Positions 23,732-36,744 of a stretch of DNA of 64,000 nucleotides are shown piece by piece. The DNA comes from Ipomoea triloba (Eukaryota; Streptophyta; Magnoliopsida; Solanales; Convolvulaceae): contig NC_044919.1 of assembly GCF_003576645.1 (NCBI RefSeq), forward strand, positions 12,435,336 to 12,499,335. Direction: 5' to 3'. The notes under the pieces were generated by a model. It had not been told where the DNA came from. It did not search any database and saw only the letters and a list, made by a program, of their open reading frames with translations. The stretch's first letter is position 1, and each line of letters opens with the position of its first letter. Both the position numbers and the translations under genes were made by a program.

Positions 23732-26700
23732 GAAANTGCAAAGGAACAGTATACACATAATCTCCATGTTTTATAGACTGGGAACCACTTCAAAAAAAAA
23801 AAAAAAAAAAAAAAAAAAGGGAAACAAATGAATATGTATAAACAGAGAAATATTTAATTATCTTACCACTTGGATCAGGAGGCACTTCAAGTATGGTGTT
23901 TCACTTCGATGCAGACGTTCAATTGAGATTCGGAGATATGGCTCAACCCAATGATCGACCTGTCCTTTGCAGTTCTGGAATAGAACTTCAATGAGCTTAG
24001 GCGCAGACTCAATGTCACCATCTTCTAAGTTTTTGTCACCCATGATCTGCAAAGAAAAGAAAGAATAAATAAATCATAGTAGAAATACACTTCACTTGCC
24101 AATCTTCAGCAGCTTAAAGAAAAGGGTACATTTCTAATAGAGGCATTAGCTTACAGTTGAGATCATGATCCACAAACTTTGTTGGTAGTCTGGTTCCTTG
24201 CAAGTAAGGAAATGTTCAGTGCTCCTCGATATATAGTTGTCCAATGGAACCAATATATCTGCAAAATAAAATGAAATGTTTAATACATGTAAATGCATGC
24301 ATGAGGTGAAGTTCTCTGGGACAATATTAGTAAAGTTACCACAAACCATCAAATATAAAAACAGGAGAAAAAAATACAATTAATCAAAATAATAATTAGA
24401 GCAAAGCACTTGAGAAACTTAGGAAGAATAAGTTAGCACCAAAAATAAATAAGTAAATAAATAAATAAATAATAAAGTTTCATGAACATACTTGGGAAGT
24501 AATCAATAGCCCAGTCTGCAAGGGCTTCCATCATGAGTGGCCAGAGACTCCACATGTTCATTGATATTTTTGGTGAGTAAAATGTCATATATGAAACAAT
24601 CTCGAGAACCTCTTCATAGACGTCTACAGAAGTATAGATTGAATAAAATCAGGACTTTAATTTATTATTCAAATCAAAGAATGGAATTTAGACTTTTACA
24701 GCAGTAAGATATTCTCCAAAAAAAAAGACTATTCAGAGGGCATCCATGAAGTACAAAGAAAATACACCAAAAAGAATCAAACTGCAGGCAAACAGCACAA
24801 AGCACACACCCACATTAATATTTTTGTGAGAAAAATGTCATATATGAAATGTATGCATACATATAGAGGAAGCAAATGAGATCCTGTTCATGGATGAGCA
24901 CATTCATTTTTCCCTTAAATTTAGTTCATTAGAGCAGATTTAAAAATTTTTAAATAAAATAATAAGTAAATAAATAAACAACAACAACAACAAACAAACC
25001 CTCATAAAGATCATACAGGACAGATGCCTTTAAGAATGGAGCAAATTCAGTGTTGCATCAAAATCTTGAAAGTTTGTTTAATTAGCAGTTTAGCACATCT
25101 CAGCACACCATACCTATGCTCAACTCACAGTTCTAATCATGACAGTTTATTACATTGAAGAAATTCATGCTCAATGAACATTATTTGAGGGGAACAAACA
25201 TTTTGACATAGAAAAAAGAGAGAGGAAATGCTCAAGGAAGCAAATTGTACCTTGTCCGTCTGTTGTAAGCATCCTACGCATGATAGGGAAAAGTGTTGGC
25301 TCAATCTGTTCAAAAAGATGTGGAAGCCGACTCACTGACTCAAGGATTGTGCTTATGGCACGCAAACAACCAACTGCAGCTAAGGCACCAGGGTCATCAG
25401 CTTCATCATCAGCTTCTGCTGTGTTTATACATTTCCAAAATGCAGCCGCCTATAACAGCTACTATATTAGGGTACAAATGGCAGATCTGAATTGCATAAA
25501 AGTGCACTATGAATATCTCTCAAGTCTCACCAGATTTTGGCATAATCCAAGAGCATAAGGAGCCATCTCCTCGCCAAACTTGTCAACAATCGTTTCGAGG
25601 GTTGAAACAAGATCTTCATTCTCAACTTCATTCATAAGTTTGAAGAATTCTGGAAGGAGAAATTTGGAGGAAAAGTGAGGGAGATAATCAAATATTTTTA
25701 GCCAAGAGAAATTTGAGAAAACAGGTGAATCAGGATCATCACTGACATACCATCGAGTAACTGAGGAAGTATAGGGCGGATTACATCCAAATCTGCATTA
25801 AAACAAACACACCTCAGTACGAAATTGATGGTATAAACTCTATGATGCAAAGTAAAGATATCAACAAAATTTACCTTCACATGCATCAATAAAGGAACGC
25901 AAGGCAAACACAGAATCAACCCGTACAGGAAGTTCAGGATCACGCATTCCAGCAACAACACTATGTAATGCTTTAACAAAATTACTAGGGTCTGAGAATT
26001 CAATATGAGCATATTGCCCAGCAACCCACGCTGCCTAGTATTAAAGAAGAAAAACAGAAAGATCAGGAACATGATAACAGGTTTAAGAAAAAAATTAGAA
26101 ACATTTACAATCAATACAGCAAGGATCTAGTCCAACAGCTTCATTGCTTTGAAGCCATAAGGGTAAAACAATTTCAGTTCCTTCATAATTAGACATTTAA
26201 AATTCATGACAAATGAAGTCCAACAGAAAATGTCATACCATATACATATAAGCATCTATAAAAAGAATTTCACCAATAAATCAATAATCCAAATACATGT
26301 GTGTGTGTGTGCATACAGAAAACTGCTTGTGTGGAACTGAGAAAGACCTTTTAGTTATTTTGGGTTTTCTTGTGCTGATATCCCCCAAAAGAGTTCAAAT
26401 ACTATACTAACAATGGACCATATAATGGGAAAAGGCAACGAAAATCAAAGACTAAATAGTTCTTGCCATTTGCCAAATCAAATGAAACAAATTGCATTTT
26501 ATGGATTCACCCATATATCCCTGCCAAAAACTACTTCTCTGTGAGAGCAGAACTACCAGAACACAATAAAAACCATCAATGAATTCAAATAAAAATTGGT
26601 TATGGACAGGTTCAATTGACAAGGATCCAAATTGCAGAGCAATAGACACCTAAGAACCAAAAAAAACACACCTTGGCTCGAAGATGACCAACAGGACTGC

Positions 26701-29496
26701 TAAACTCTGGGAAAACATGTTGTAACAACATTCGCTCCAGCTCAGACTTGTATGGCTCAGTTTGTTTCAGTTTATCACATAGTATCCCAATTGCAAGGAG
26801 GGCACCGTCCTTTTGCCTGAAGGGTTTGTATTCTGGTGCTGATGCATCATATCTAAATTTAATATAAAAAAAACAGAACGTCAAATTTTTGCTGACATTT
26901 AATCATAAAAATGCTTATTTGTATGAATCAGTGGGATTACTAGTACTCCAGTACACACCTCTTAAAGATTTCAACAATGAAGAAGACAAACTTTTGAAGG
27001 TTGTCTTTGCCACGCTTTCTTACCAACTCGCTAACAAAATCCATGGCAGCAGTTTTAGGATTATATAGATCCTCAATTATATCTGAAGTGAAGTATTTAG
27101 AGTAAGTTCAAAAACAAACAAGCAACACAAATGCATTTTAGGAAGAAGCATTGAAGCACCTAATTCTATTTACTTACCATAGCCTTTTCGGACATACTCA
27201 TGAGGGTCTTCATCCCATAGATTTTGATCATTGTCATTAAAGCACATCAGAGGGAACACAATTTCAAAAAGAAGAACATCAAGCTGTGGCTGTAGCATAT
27301 TGTATGTGTTATTCTTTGAAATACTGCATGATCAACAATAAAAAGCATTTAGTAATAGAGAGCAGAAAAAAATTGTTGATGCAGCAGCTAAGACAAAAAG
27401 AAAAAGCAGAAATAGAATCAACAACGAAGCCAAAGAGAGCTGATGAAGAAACAAAATAACAGGAAGAAGTTATCAATAAATTGTCGCAAATCAAATAACG
27501 GATCCAGATTGCAATTTAAATTTTCCATCATTGTGGGTGAACCCGGAATTAAAACTTTCATATTTGCTCACCATTCAGCTCCTGAACAAAACATACATTT
27601 ATCAACTATAAAAATAACAGGAAGAAGTTATCAAGGAATTGTAGTAAATCAAATAACCAGGATCCAGATTGCAATTTAAATTTTCCGTCGTTGTGGGTAA
27701 CTCTATTTCATATTTGCTCACCATTCAGCTCCTGAATGAAACTTACATTTATCAACTATTTAATTGCATTTTCTCTAAAAGAAGAAGTGCATATTTGGCC
27801 CTTTTCCCAATAAAACACTATCTGTAACTCCATTACTCCAAAAATCACAAACGACATAAAAAGAGCAAAGCGACCTGACAACAAAATAGCAAAATAAGGG
27901 CAAAGTAAATTAAACACACCTGTTAGATAAATATTGCAAGATAAGGTTTGCCACCCTATCAGGTAAATATCCACCAGTGCGGATAACATTCAACATATTA
28001 AGGTGGTACTCGAGAATTTTTCCAGCATAGTTCTGAAACATCTGGGCAAAAGCTTTGTTTTCTGGTTTTTGAATTTTCAGATCTCCAAACCTGTGGAAGA
28101 TTGAAAATGTAAGGAACTAAGGATGACAACCAGTTTGTATAGGCCAAGAAAGTCATTAGCACAGTTATAATCACGATGAAACTACCTGGTGTATAGACGG
28201 TATAAAATGTGCACCGTCCACTTTTTCACCTTCCACCATCCCCATGATTTTCTTAGCTCAGGATCAGCTGGCTGGCCTTCCAAGGGAACAGGCCTCTCCA
28301 GCATACTCAAGAAAAGAACCATCCATGAATTAAAAGTATTTGGATCAAACAACTGCCTTGGAATCTCCAACTGGAAAATAATCAAGGCAAAATCCAATAT
28401 TACTTGTGAAAAAGTGCAGAACATGTATTTCATTGTGGCAATGACCAACAAAAGCAAAACACAATCAAAGTTTAACCACCCATGGTGTAGCTACTAACCC
28501 CCACCCCCCACTGAACCCAAAGGGAACAGTTTCCCTTTTAAAAGTCAGATACAAAGAAAATTTTGAGCCTGAAGTTATTGCCTGGCTAAAAGGTAATAGA
28601 TAATCACTTCATCTTGCCATTTGCATGCATGTCAAGAAAGGTCATCATTCCATAGTAGGAGAATATGGCAAACATTTATAGAAGAGCATTTTTAGAACAA
28701 GAACATACATATATAGATGACCAGAATATTTTGCAGATAAGCCTGATCAGCTCTGCCACTTCAACTTTAGGATTTTCAATTTGAACGAGCCCCCTGAATA
28801 TGTTCAGGAGATAGGGGAACGTCTGTTCAACAATGTGGTGAACAGGAGCTCTCTCTTCATCTGATTTGAACCTGGAATTGGAGTAGAGAACACATCAGAA
28901 ACTTTACCAGGGTTAGTAGAAAGAAACTAGATGAAAAAAACATAATTTTTCATAACACAAATCATCACTCGCAAATAAAAAGACAATAAAAGTTATAAAT
29001 ATGGCGCTCTTTAGAATCACAAACTCACTCGTATTTTCTTGAGAGAATCCGAAGAACAAACAAAGCTCCATAAGCTTTTTGTTCCTGCATTGCCTGCAAA
29101 TTATGCTTTACCCAGGGTAAAAGGGTTGGCCACTGCTCAGGGTAGTCTGCATCAATGATAGTCTTCAGGCTTACCCCCAGCTGCACTCTGGTTACAGCAC
29201 AAACAAGTTCAAGAGAAAGACAGCAGTGTCAACATTTTTACAGCCGAGTAGAGAATTGAAGTATGAGTACTCATGCTCTTGTACAAGAATAAATGTTTAT
29301 CAGATGTCCTAAGTTGCCTGTGGAGACTTGGCACCTAGCATAGAGAGTTAACCCTTAAAACACACACAGACTACAGTTTTACCCTCACACGTGATGAATG
29401 TATAATAAGATCACATGGTTAAATTATCAGGAAGCTAGACTAAGAGTGAGTTCCACAGAGGCACAGATCAGTTCAAATAAAATGTAAATGTAAATG

Positions 29497-29536
<40 letters not shown>

Positions 29537-30630
29537 TAATAATAATAAAGGTATACACACATACCTCAGAAGTGGAGGCACCTGAGCAATGCAATCAAGA
29601 ATGTTTTGGCGGACTAATTCCTTATCGCCAGGCAGAATCTTTGATTGCTCCCCTACATTCACAGTGTATAGTTATAGATATATGCCTATAAATTCAAAAA
29701 ACAAATATTAAGCAATAAAAGTACTACCTGGATCGTGAGGAGACCAATTCTTGGTAGTGAAGTTCTTAAAATTAATACTTGCTGAATGCCGGACTTCAGC
29801 ATCAGAGGACCCATCCAATATTATTTGCAACAACCTCACAACATGCTGAGGCATGTTTTGGACCTGAAACAAGGAAAAAAAAAAATTAACTAATGTGGTA
29901 TATATGCTAAATAAGTGAATTCCCATTTCCCACTACAATGTAGAATATGCACAATAGTAAGTATTAGCTAAAAATGGAACTAAACATATAATCCACAAGG
30001 TCATACAACAACAGTTTAATAGAGCAAACACATGTTCTAAGATTAGGAAGAAAAATTAGAAAACAATTAAACAAATAGCAAATAATCTGATATTAGAAAA
30101 TACCAAAATGCTTAATGTGATGTTAAGCCAATTAAAGCTTTAAACATAAGAATCTGAATTGTAGACACACTATCTAATCAGATTCAATAGGCTTAAGTTC
30201 CAAGATTACTTCAAACAAAACAAACCAAAACATAAATGAAAAACTTAAAATTTCATTCTTTAAAATTCCAAAAGTAAAAAATTTTGATCTTTATAATTAC
30301 AATAATCCCGATAACTGTCCAGCATTCCAGACAACGGAGTATATAATCTGGAAACAGATTTCCAACTAAAATAACAACTTTTTTTTGAATTGCCCCGGTA
30401 ACAAGACGGATAAATTTCCACAAGCGTAGCAGGAAATCAGCATGCCAGCAAACACAATTCTATCAAATTAACATGATTCACAAGCAAACTCAATAAAACT
30501 AAACGCATAAAGCTAAGCATCAATTAAATTCAGTAACCACCTGATTGAGCATATGCTCAGCAGCCTTGATTTCATCAGGATTGTGACTGGCAGCACGTTT
30601 AAGAACCGCAACCAGACTTTGAACATCCAT
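22270..30630 (-). CDS. SAD2: Importin-beta-like nuclear transport receptor, SAD2 / importin-7/8 type
   Basis: Karyopherin that carries cargo through nuclear pores under RanGTP control; Arabidopsis SAD2 acts in ABA and stress signalling. 22 exons (+ coordinates, 5' to 3'): 30541-30630, 29728-29863, 29565-29652, 29029-29187, 28709-28871, 28186-28370, 27920-28090, 27178-27323, 26959-27082, 26672-26852, 25875-26034, 25751-25792, 25531-25649, 25251-25449, 24492-24623, 24155-24258, 23867-24046, 23275-23414, 23026-23165, 22750-22901, 22522-22648, 22270-22427. All introns are GT-AG and phases chain, giving 3096 bp and 1031 aa (SAD2 about 1040). The start [20 protein letters not shown] and [11 protein letters not shown] belong to the importin N-terminal domain. 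Residues about 887-965 are very acidic ([21 protein letters not shown]), as in importins 7/8. No disruption seen; the 23736 duplication lies in an intron. Confidence 0.93.
23634..23824. repeat. Third false duplication: 103-bp offset around a single N, in an importin intron
   Basis: TGCAAAGGAACAGTATACAC starts at both 23634 and 23737, with an N at 23736. Both copies run into poly-A (38 A, then 27 A) followed by GGGAAA. It sits between importin exons 17 and 18 and does not touch coding sequence. Confidence 0.85.
29495..29549. repeat. (ATA)n microsatellite in importin intron 3
   Basis: About 18 ATA units, interrupted once by TGATAAT, just 3' (on the minus strand) of the exon 3 donor. Confidence 0.85.
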
Positions 30631-30719
30631 ACTGAATTCAATCACGGTAAATACACAAGAATATCGATCAAGCTCTCTCTCTTTCTGTCGCTCCCCCCTG
30701 CCTGCTATGAATACCCCCC

Positions 30720-30725
30720 TATATA
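30720..30725 (-). promoter_or_regulatory. Candidate TATA box of the importin gene
   Basis: The minus strand reads GGCTATATAGGGG about 90 bases upstream of the start codon, followed by a GA-rich leader. It is the only TATA-like match at a sensible distance. Confidence 0.45.
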
Positions 30726-30826
30726 GCCTATAGAGAGAGAGAAAAATGCTGGCAAAGGAGTTGGCAAATGCTCAGAGAGAAGTGGCGACAACAGCGAAGC
30801 GTGTGTGTGTATTTATAGATATATGA

Positions 30827-30839
30827 TTAGGGTTTAGGG
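30827..30839 (-). promoter_or_regulatory. Double telo-box upstream of importin
   Basis: The minus strand reads CCCTAAACCCTAA, two overlapping telo-box cores, about 200 bases upstream of the ATG. Telo-boxes are common in promoters of growth-related plant genes. Function here is inferred from position only. Confidence 0.45.
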
Positions 30840-31789
30840 AGAGAGTATATGCTGACAGTATGAGTATAAGGGAGAGTGGTTTAACGAATTTACTGCGGGT
30901 TGACTAGGCGCGTGACACCCACGACGTGAGATTAGGCGGTTACAATATCCATTTTAGGCAGATACGTTTGACCAACAACTGTAAACCCAATTATCATATT
31001 GGCAAATTTGGTAATTTTTTATTATTTGTATATATTTGTAATATGATAATTCTTTTGGGAAAAATTATCATATTAAAATCATTTATAGTATTTATTATTT
31101 GTATATATTTGTAATATTAAATTTTAGAAGCCGGCGAATTTGGTTAATGTTTATTTGTATTTAACCATTTATAGTATAAAAATCTAAAATTTCAATTATT
31201 TATAGTAAAAACTAATTTTTAAAATCATTTATAGTATTTATAAAATTTAATAAGAGTGGAAATTGGCAAATTTGGTAATATTTTATTATTTGTATATATT
31301 TGTAATATGATAACTCTTTTAGAAAGAATTATCGTATTACAAATAATAAAATATTAACCAAATTCGTCAATTCCCACCCCTATCAAATTTTATAAATACT
31401 ATAAATGATTTTACAAATTAATTTTTAAATAATTGAAATTTTAGATTTTTACTATAAATGGCTAAATACAAATAAAAATTTACCAAATTCGCCACTCCTA
31501 AAATTTGCATATTATATTTTATACTATAAATGATTTTAAAATTTAAATTTATACTATAAATAATTGAAATTTTAGATTTATACTATAAATAATTGAATAC
31601 AAAGAATTTTTCAAAAAAAAAATTGAATAAAAAGAATATAAATAATATAACATTAACCAAATTTGCCACCCCCCTCAAAATTTATAAATTAAATTATATA
31701 TACTTATACTATAAATGATTTTAAAAATTAGATTTATACTATAAATAGTTGAAAAATAAGATTTATACTATAAATGATTTAAAAATTAG

Positions 31790-31844
31790 ATTTATACTAT
31801 AAATAATTGAAAAATTAGATTTATATTATAAATAATTGAATAGA

Positions 31845-31894
<50 letters not shown>

Positions 31895-32075
31895 TGTACT
31901 ATTAATAATTAAAAATTATATTTATACTATAAATAATTGAAAAAAATAGATTTATAGTTATAGATTTATATATATATATATAAGTTATATTTTGTATTTA
32001 ATTGCTATTCAACTATAAATCTATTTTTTTCAATTATTTATAGTATAAATATAATTTTTAATTATTAATAGTACA

Positions 32076-32125
<50 letters not shown>

Positions 32126-32180
32126 TCTATTCAATTATTTATAATATAAATCTAATTTTTCAATTATTTATAGTATAAAT
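31790..32180. repeat. Perfect 170-bp inverted repeat with 51-bp spacer
   Basis: 31790-31959 is the exact reverse complement of 32011-32180, including its TA tract, around a 51-bp spacer. The right arm ends at the first N, so the real repeat may be longer. It may be a true foldback or a chimeric palindrome made during library preparation or assembly. Confidence 0.85.
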
Positions 32181-32825
32181 NNNNNNNNNNNNNNNNNNNN
32201 NNNNNNNNNNNNNNNNNNNNNNNNNNNNNNNNNNNNNNNNNNNNNNNNNNNNNNNNNNNNNNNNNNNNNNNNNNNNNNNNNNNNNNNNNNNNNNNNNNNN
32301 NNNNNNNNNNNNNNNNNNNNNNNNNNNNNNNNNNNNNNNNNNNNNNNNNNNNNNNNNNNNNNNNNNNNNNNNNNNNNNNNNNNNNNNNNNNNNNNNNNNN
32401 NNNNNNNNNNNNNNNNNNNNNNNNNNNNNNNNNNNNNNNNNNNNNNNNNNNNNNNNNNNNNNNNNNNNNNNNNNNNNNNNNNNNNNNNNNNNNNNNNNNN
32501 NNNNNNNNNNNNNNNNNNNNNNNNNNNNNNNNNNNNNNNNNNNNNNNNNNNNNNNNNNNNNNNNNNNNNNNNNNNNNNNNNNNNNNNNNNNNNNNNNNNN
32601 NNNNNNNNNNNNNNNNNNNNNNNNNNNNNNNNNNNNNNNNNNNNNNNNNNNNNNNNNNNNNNNNNNNNNNNNNNNNNNNNNNNNNNNNNNNNNNNNNNNN
32701 NNNNNNNNNNNNNNNNNNNNNNNNNNNNNNNNNNNNNNNNNNNNNNNNNNNNNNNNNNNNNNNNNNNNNNNNNNNNNNNNNNNNNNNNNNNNNNNNNNNN
32801 NNNNNNNNNNNNNNNNNNNNNNNNN
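32181..32825. other. Assembly gap of 645 N
   Basis: A run of N, followed by a TA-dinucleotide run (32826-32855). The true content is unknown. Confidence 1.
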
Positions 32826-32858
<33 letters not shown>

Positions 32859-33505
32859 CCACAAATAAAGATTTTGTTTAAATTAGTAGCAATTAAAAAA
32901 TAACATTTTAATTTTTTGAAGGGAAAAACAACATAGATTATAATTATTACAAAGAATATAATATAATAATAAAATAAAACATTAACCAAATTTGTCACTC
33001 CTCTAAATTAAAGATTTATAGATTAAATTTATACTATAAATAATTTAAAAATTAGATCTATACTATAAATAATTGTATAAATTTAATTTTACAATTATTT
33101 ATAGTATAAATCTAATTTTTTAATTATTTATAGTATAAATTTAATCTATACATTTTTAAAAGGAGTAACAAATTTGGTTAATGTTTTATTATATATATTA
33201 TATATTATTTGTAATAATGATACTTTATTTTACAGTTTAATTGTTACTCAATTGTAAATCTAATTTTTAAAATTATTTATAGTATAAATAAAATGGTTAC
33301 TCAAAAAAATGGTTAAATTATAATGTTACAAAACAATTTTTAATATTATTGTCTGTAACTTCTTAATAGGAACCCTAGTGCGCAATTTTTTCCATCCATT
33401 GTCAATTGTCTAGTGTGTGTTTTTTCAATCATAAAAATTTCTTAGTGTATGTACTTTATTTGCTAGTCATTGAACCAACTTTCTCATGAGTCCATAAGAA
33501 CCAAT

Positions 33506-33758
33506 CATCCATTAAAAAATAGATCTTTGGGTGAGATTAATTGGAGAGATTAAAAACGCGTGCGTACATACTAGGCATTATGATGAATGCATATCAAGCA
33601 TGTGTGCATATTAAGCATGTATTGTGTATAACATAGGGATATGCTTAATATGCACACATCATAATGCTTAATGTGCACACATCATAATGCCTAATATGCA
33701 CACGCGTGTTTTTAATCTCCCAATTAATCTCATCCATATATCTATTTTTTAATGGATG
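33506..33758. mobile_element. Palindromic MITE
   Basis: CATCCATTAAAAAATAGAT at the left end is matched by ATCTATTTTTTAATGGATG at the right. The inverted similarity continues through GAGATTAATTGG, GATTAAAAAC, GCGTG and GGCATTATGATG towards the centre, for arms of about 110 bp. The outer flanks also share a weaker TTCTCATG inverted pair, so the full element may span about 33475-33805. Confidence 0.7.
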
Positions 33759-33805
33759 AGATCACGCACACATATAGGACCAAGTTCACATGAGAACAAC
33801 TCCCA

Positions 33806-35229
33806 TGTGAAAAAATATAGACAAATCTAATTCGTCCATCTAATATGATCAAAGACGGTAATTTAATAAAAATGAGAAAATACATATGTGGTGGCCTCGC
33901 ATTTTCAAATGTGCAATTGTAATTACAAAAAGGCCATTGCAGTTTTCCCCTTTTTCATTAATTTTCAGCATTTGATCATCCTAATAGACACAACATATTT
34001 GTCTACACTTCTCACTCTTATAGCAATTCTATTGTTAATCCTATATGAATAGATAAATATACTACACAAACAAAATTTCACAATATACTACACAAACAAA
34101 ACTTCACAATATAACAGTTAAATCATGACTCATATATTTAAGAATGACAATAGAGCAAGGAATATATGTGTTGATGAACCTGATTTCTCCCCATATCTTC
34201 ATCCTTATGAACTTAATTTCTCCCCACATCTTCATTCTTATGAACTTGATTTCTCCCCACATCTTCATCCTACCCGAGGTTTATGGGAAATTTTTTCTCC
34301 ACCTTCATAACTCACAGGACTACGCAAGGGCAGGAAATTTACCACAATCATCTTCATGACTATGATCTAAGCAATTAATTGTAGTTTCAAATGTAAATCA
34401 TTTCTGTCTAACAATAAAGTATCTAGAAAAATTATGAATAACACGAAACTACAATCTTCTTATTTGATTTCAAATATTTTCCTACTTTAGTATAAGAAAC
34501 TATTTAAAAATAAACAACAACAACAACAACCACCTTCAAGAAAATCAAGTTTTGTCCCTCAACTTCCCAAAGTAAATTGTAAGCAATAAAGGAGTTTAAT
34601 AAAAGAAGAAAATTCATCATATCAACAAAAATATATTTTTTAAAAGTGTTGCAATCAATTTTGAAAATTTTGTAATTCTAACTTTAAAAAGGAATTTGGT
34701 CTTGGGGCGAGAGCAAGTTCAAAGGAAGATAAATAAACTTTCTTACAAAATTCCAAACAGCAATCTTCTTGAATACAAGTTGAGTATAATATACTTCCAA
34801 TGCTTATCTTCATTAAAAATGTACTTTCAACTTTGTAGAGTTGCACCCTCGTCAACATAGAAACAGTTTTTTTAACTTAAGAACATTTTGCTATTCATCT
34901 TAAAGTGAATCGGATTTTTCTTTTTTCTTCAGAAGTTTGCACTTGTATATCTTCTTCTTCTTTTTTAAGGAATCTAATTTCCTAATAAATTTTAGTTAGC
35001 ATTACAAAATTTTATTAGATGCAAGAAGCATAGTCCCTTCCTTCACCCGTGTTCCCCTTACTTTGTCTTTATCGAGGTATAGGATCATGTTTCTTGACAA
35101 GTCTAGGTATAATAATTAACCCAACGTAACCTATTTGGGATAGCAACATGACAAAGAATATGTGATGTGCATATCTCCCATCTACACCCAAAATTCAATC
35201 CCATGATCGTCATTTAATTCAAAGATAAA
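33806..35229. other. Intergenic, with a small minisatellite
   Basis: A 33-bp unit (ATGAACTTGATTTCTCCCCA...) is present three times at 34174-34272; the period is a multiple of three, so the frame stays open across it. No other recognisable feature. Confidence 0.55.
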
Positions 35230-36570
35230 AAAAATTAAAAAAAAAAACTTGGAAGAAAACATAATAACAATAACAATTCAAATTGAACAAAAGTTTAATA
35301 AAAATTCAACTTATAAACCAACAAACATATAATCAAGTAAATCAATATAAAAATAAACATTAAAAAATCTAAATCATTATTATTTATATCTTTTTTAATT
35401 AAAATGAAGTTACCAAACATACAAAGCTTGTACCCAAATCATATTCAAGCCCCCAAGTTTGATGCAAACTGAGGTGGTTGCTTAGCAAACTCCTTTGGCG
35501 CAAGCATTGCTCACATGTTCTTCTTTTGATCCACCTTGCCAAACCCTAGAATCCTTTATATTGTAAGGTAAAAGTAGAAATTTAGAGAAATAAAGTATGA
35601 ATAATGCAAAGAAAAAAAGAGACAATTGACAAACTAGAGAGACAAGAGAGGAAGCAAAGAAATAAAAGGGAATAGAGGCGGATAAATATGTGGAAAGAAA
35701 GATAATTAAACTTAGGGTTTACTGATTGCTATTGTATACATGTGTGTGCGCGCGTGTGTATTGTTGAGGTCATGATATATGGCCCAATAAGAAAATAATT
35801 TAGCGTATGAATTACACAAACTCAAACCCAAAAGCTTAGTTTAGTGATAATTTTAAATTGATTAAATGCGTAAAAAGTAAAAGTACATGTAAAATTTTAT
35901 AAGCGCCAGAGCTTAAACATCAACCTATGATGTAGCAATCTAATCATTTCCATCCAATTTAATAATAATAACAATTCAATTTGAACAAATTTTCAATAAA
36001 AAATCAATTTATAAACTAATGCATACAATTTAATAAATAAATATCAAAATAAACATAAGAAAAAACCTAAATCATTATTTATATATTTTTAAAATTAATT
36101 TGAACGTATTACTAAGCATATAAAGCTCGTATAAATTATATTCAAACCTCCAAGGTATACGCAAATTGAGGTTGTTGCTTAGCAAAATCCTTTGATATCA
36201 ACGTTGCTCACCTGCTCTTTTTTTTTTAATCTACCTTGTTGAACGCTAAAAACCTCTACATTGTAATGTAAAAGGAAAATTTTAGAGAATTATTGTACAA
36301 GGAATGCAAAGAAAGAAGAGATAATTAAGACGCTTGAGAAACAAGAAGGGAGGAGGGGTCAGAGAAAGAAGACGAAGCGGCGGAAAAAGAAGTGAAAGAA
36401 GTGGAAAGACAGATAATTTAGCTAGGGTTTACTGATTGCTATTATATATACTATTGAGGTCAATAAAGAAGACGGAGCGGCGGAAAAATAAGCGAAAGAA
36501 GTGGAAAGAGAGAGAACTTAGGGTTTACTGAGTGCTATTATATATGAGGTCGTGATATACGGCCCAAGAT
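35230..36570. repeat. Diverged local duplication (about 720 bp apart)
   Basis: About 35400-35740 and 36115-36450 align with many mismatches, sharing GGTTGTTGCTTAGCAAA, GGAATGCAAAGAAAG-type blocks and AGGGTTTACTGATTGCTAT. A third partial copy (about 36460-36550) has AAGCGAAAGAAGTGGAAAGA and AGGGTTTACTGAGTGCTAT. The contents are not recognised; on the minus strand the shared AAACCC-rich part could be promoter-like. Confidence 0.6.
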
Positions 36571-36744
36571 AAAATAATTAAGCCGATCGATGAATTATAG
36601 ATTAAATGCGTAATGACACATGTTAAAATTTATATGTCACACGCTGCTTAGTATAATAAAATAATTAAGCCGATCGATGAATTATAGATTAAATGCGTAA
36701 TGACACATGTTAAAATTTATATGTCACACGCTGCTTAGTATAAA
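36571..36744. repeat. Exact 87-bp tandem duplication
   Basis: AAAATAATTAAGCCGATCGA begins at 36571 and again at 36658, and the copies appear identical throughout, so the duplication is recent. Confidence 0.85.

Larger units (their letters stand above)
30990..33300. repeat. AT-rich cluster of foldback (hairpin) repeats
   Basis: The block is built from two recurring motifs in both orientations: a ~30-bp TTTATACTATAAATAATTGA unit, and an end-like GGCAAATTTGGTTAATGTTTT. Distinct hairpins are centred near 31320 (arms about 31255-31305 / 31325-31370), 31985 (see the separate entry) and 33082 (about 32972-33191). The end-like motif also occurs near 30998, 31485, 31655, 32984 and 33165. This suggests nested foldback or MITE-like insertions. 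No coding; open frames spanning the N run are artefacts. Confidence 0.7.

Noticed and set aside
32160..32998. Long minus-strand frames of 232-276 codons
   Set aside because: They are made almost entirely of N and TA repeats.
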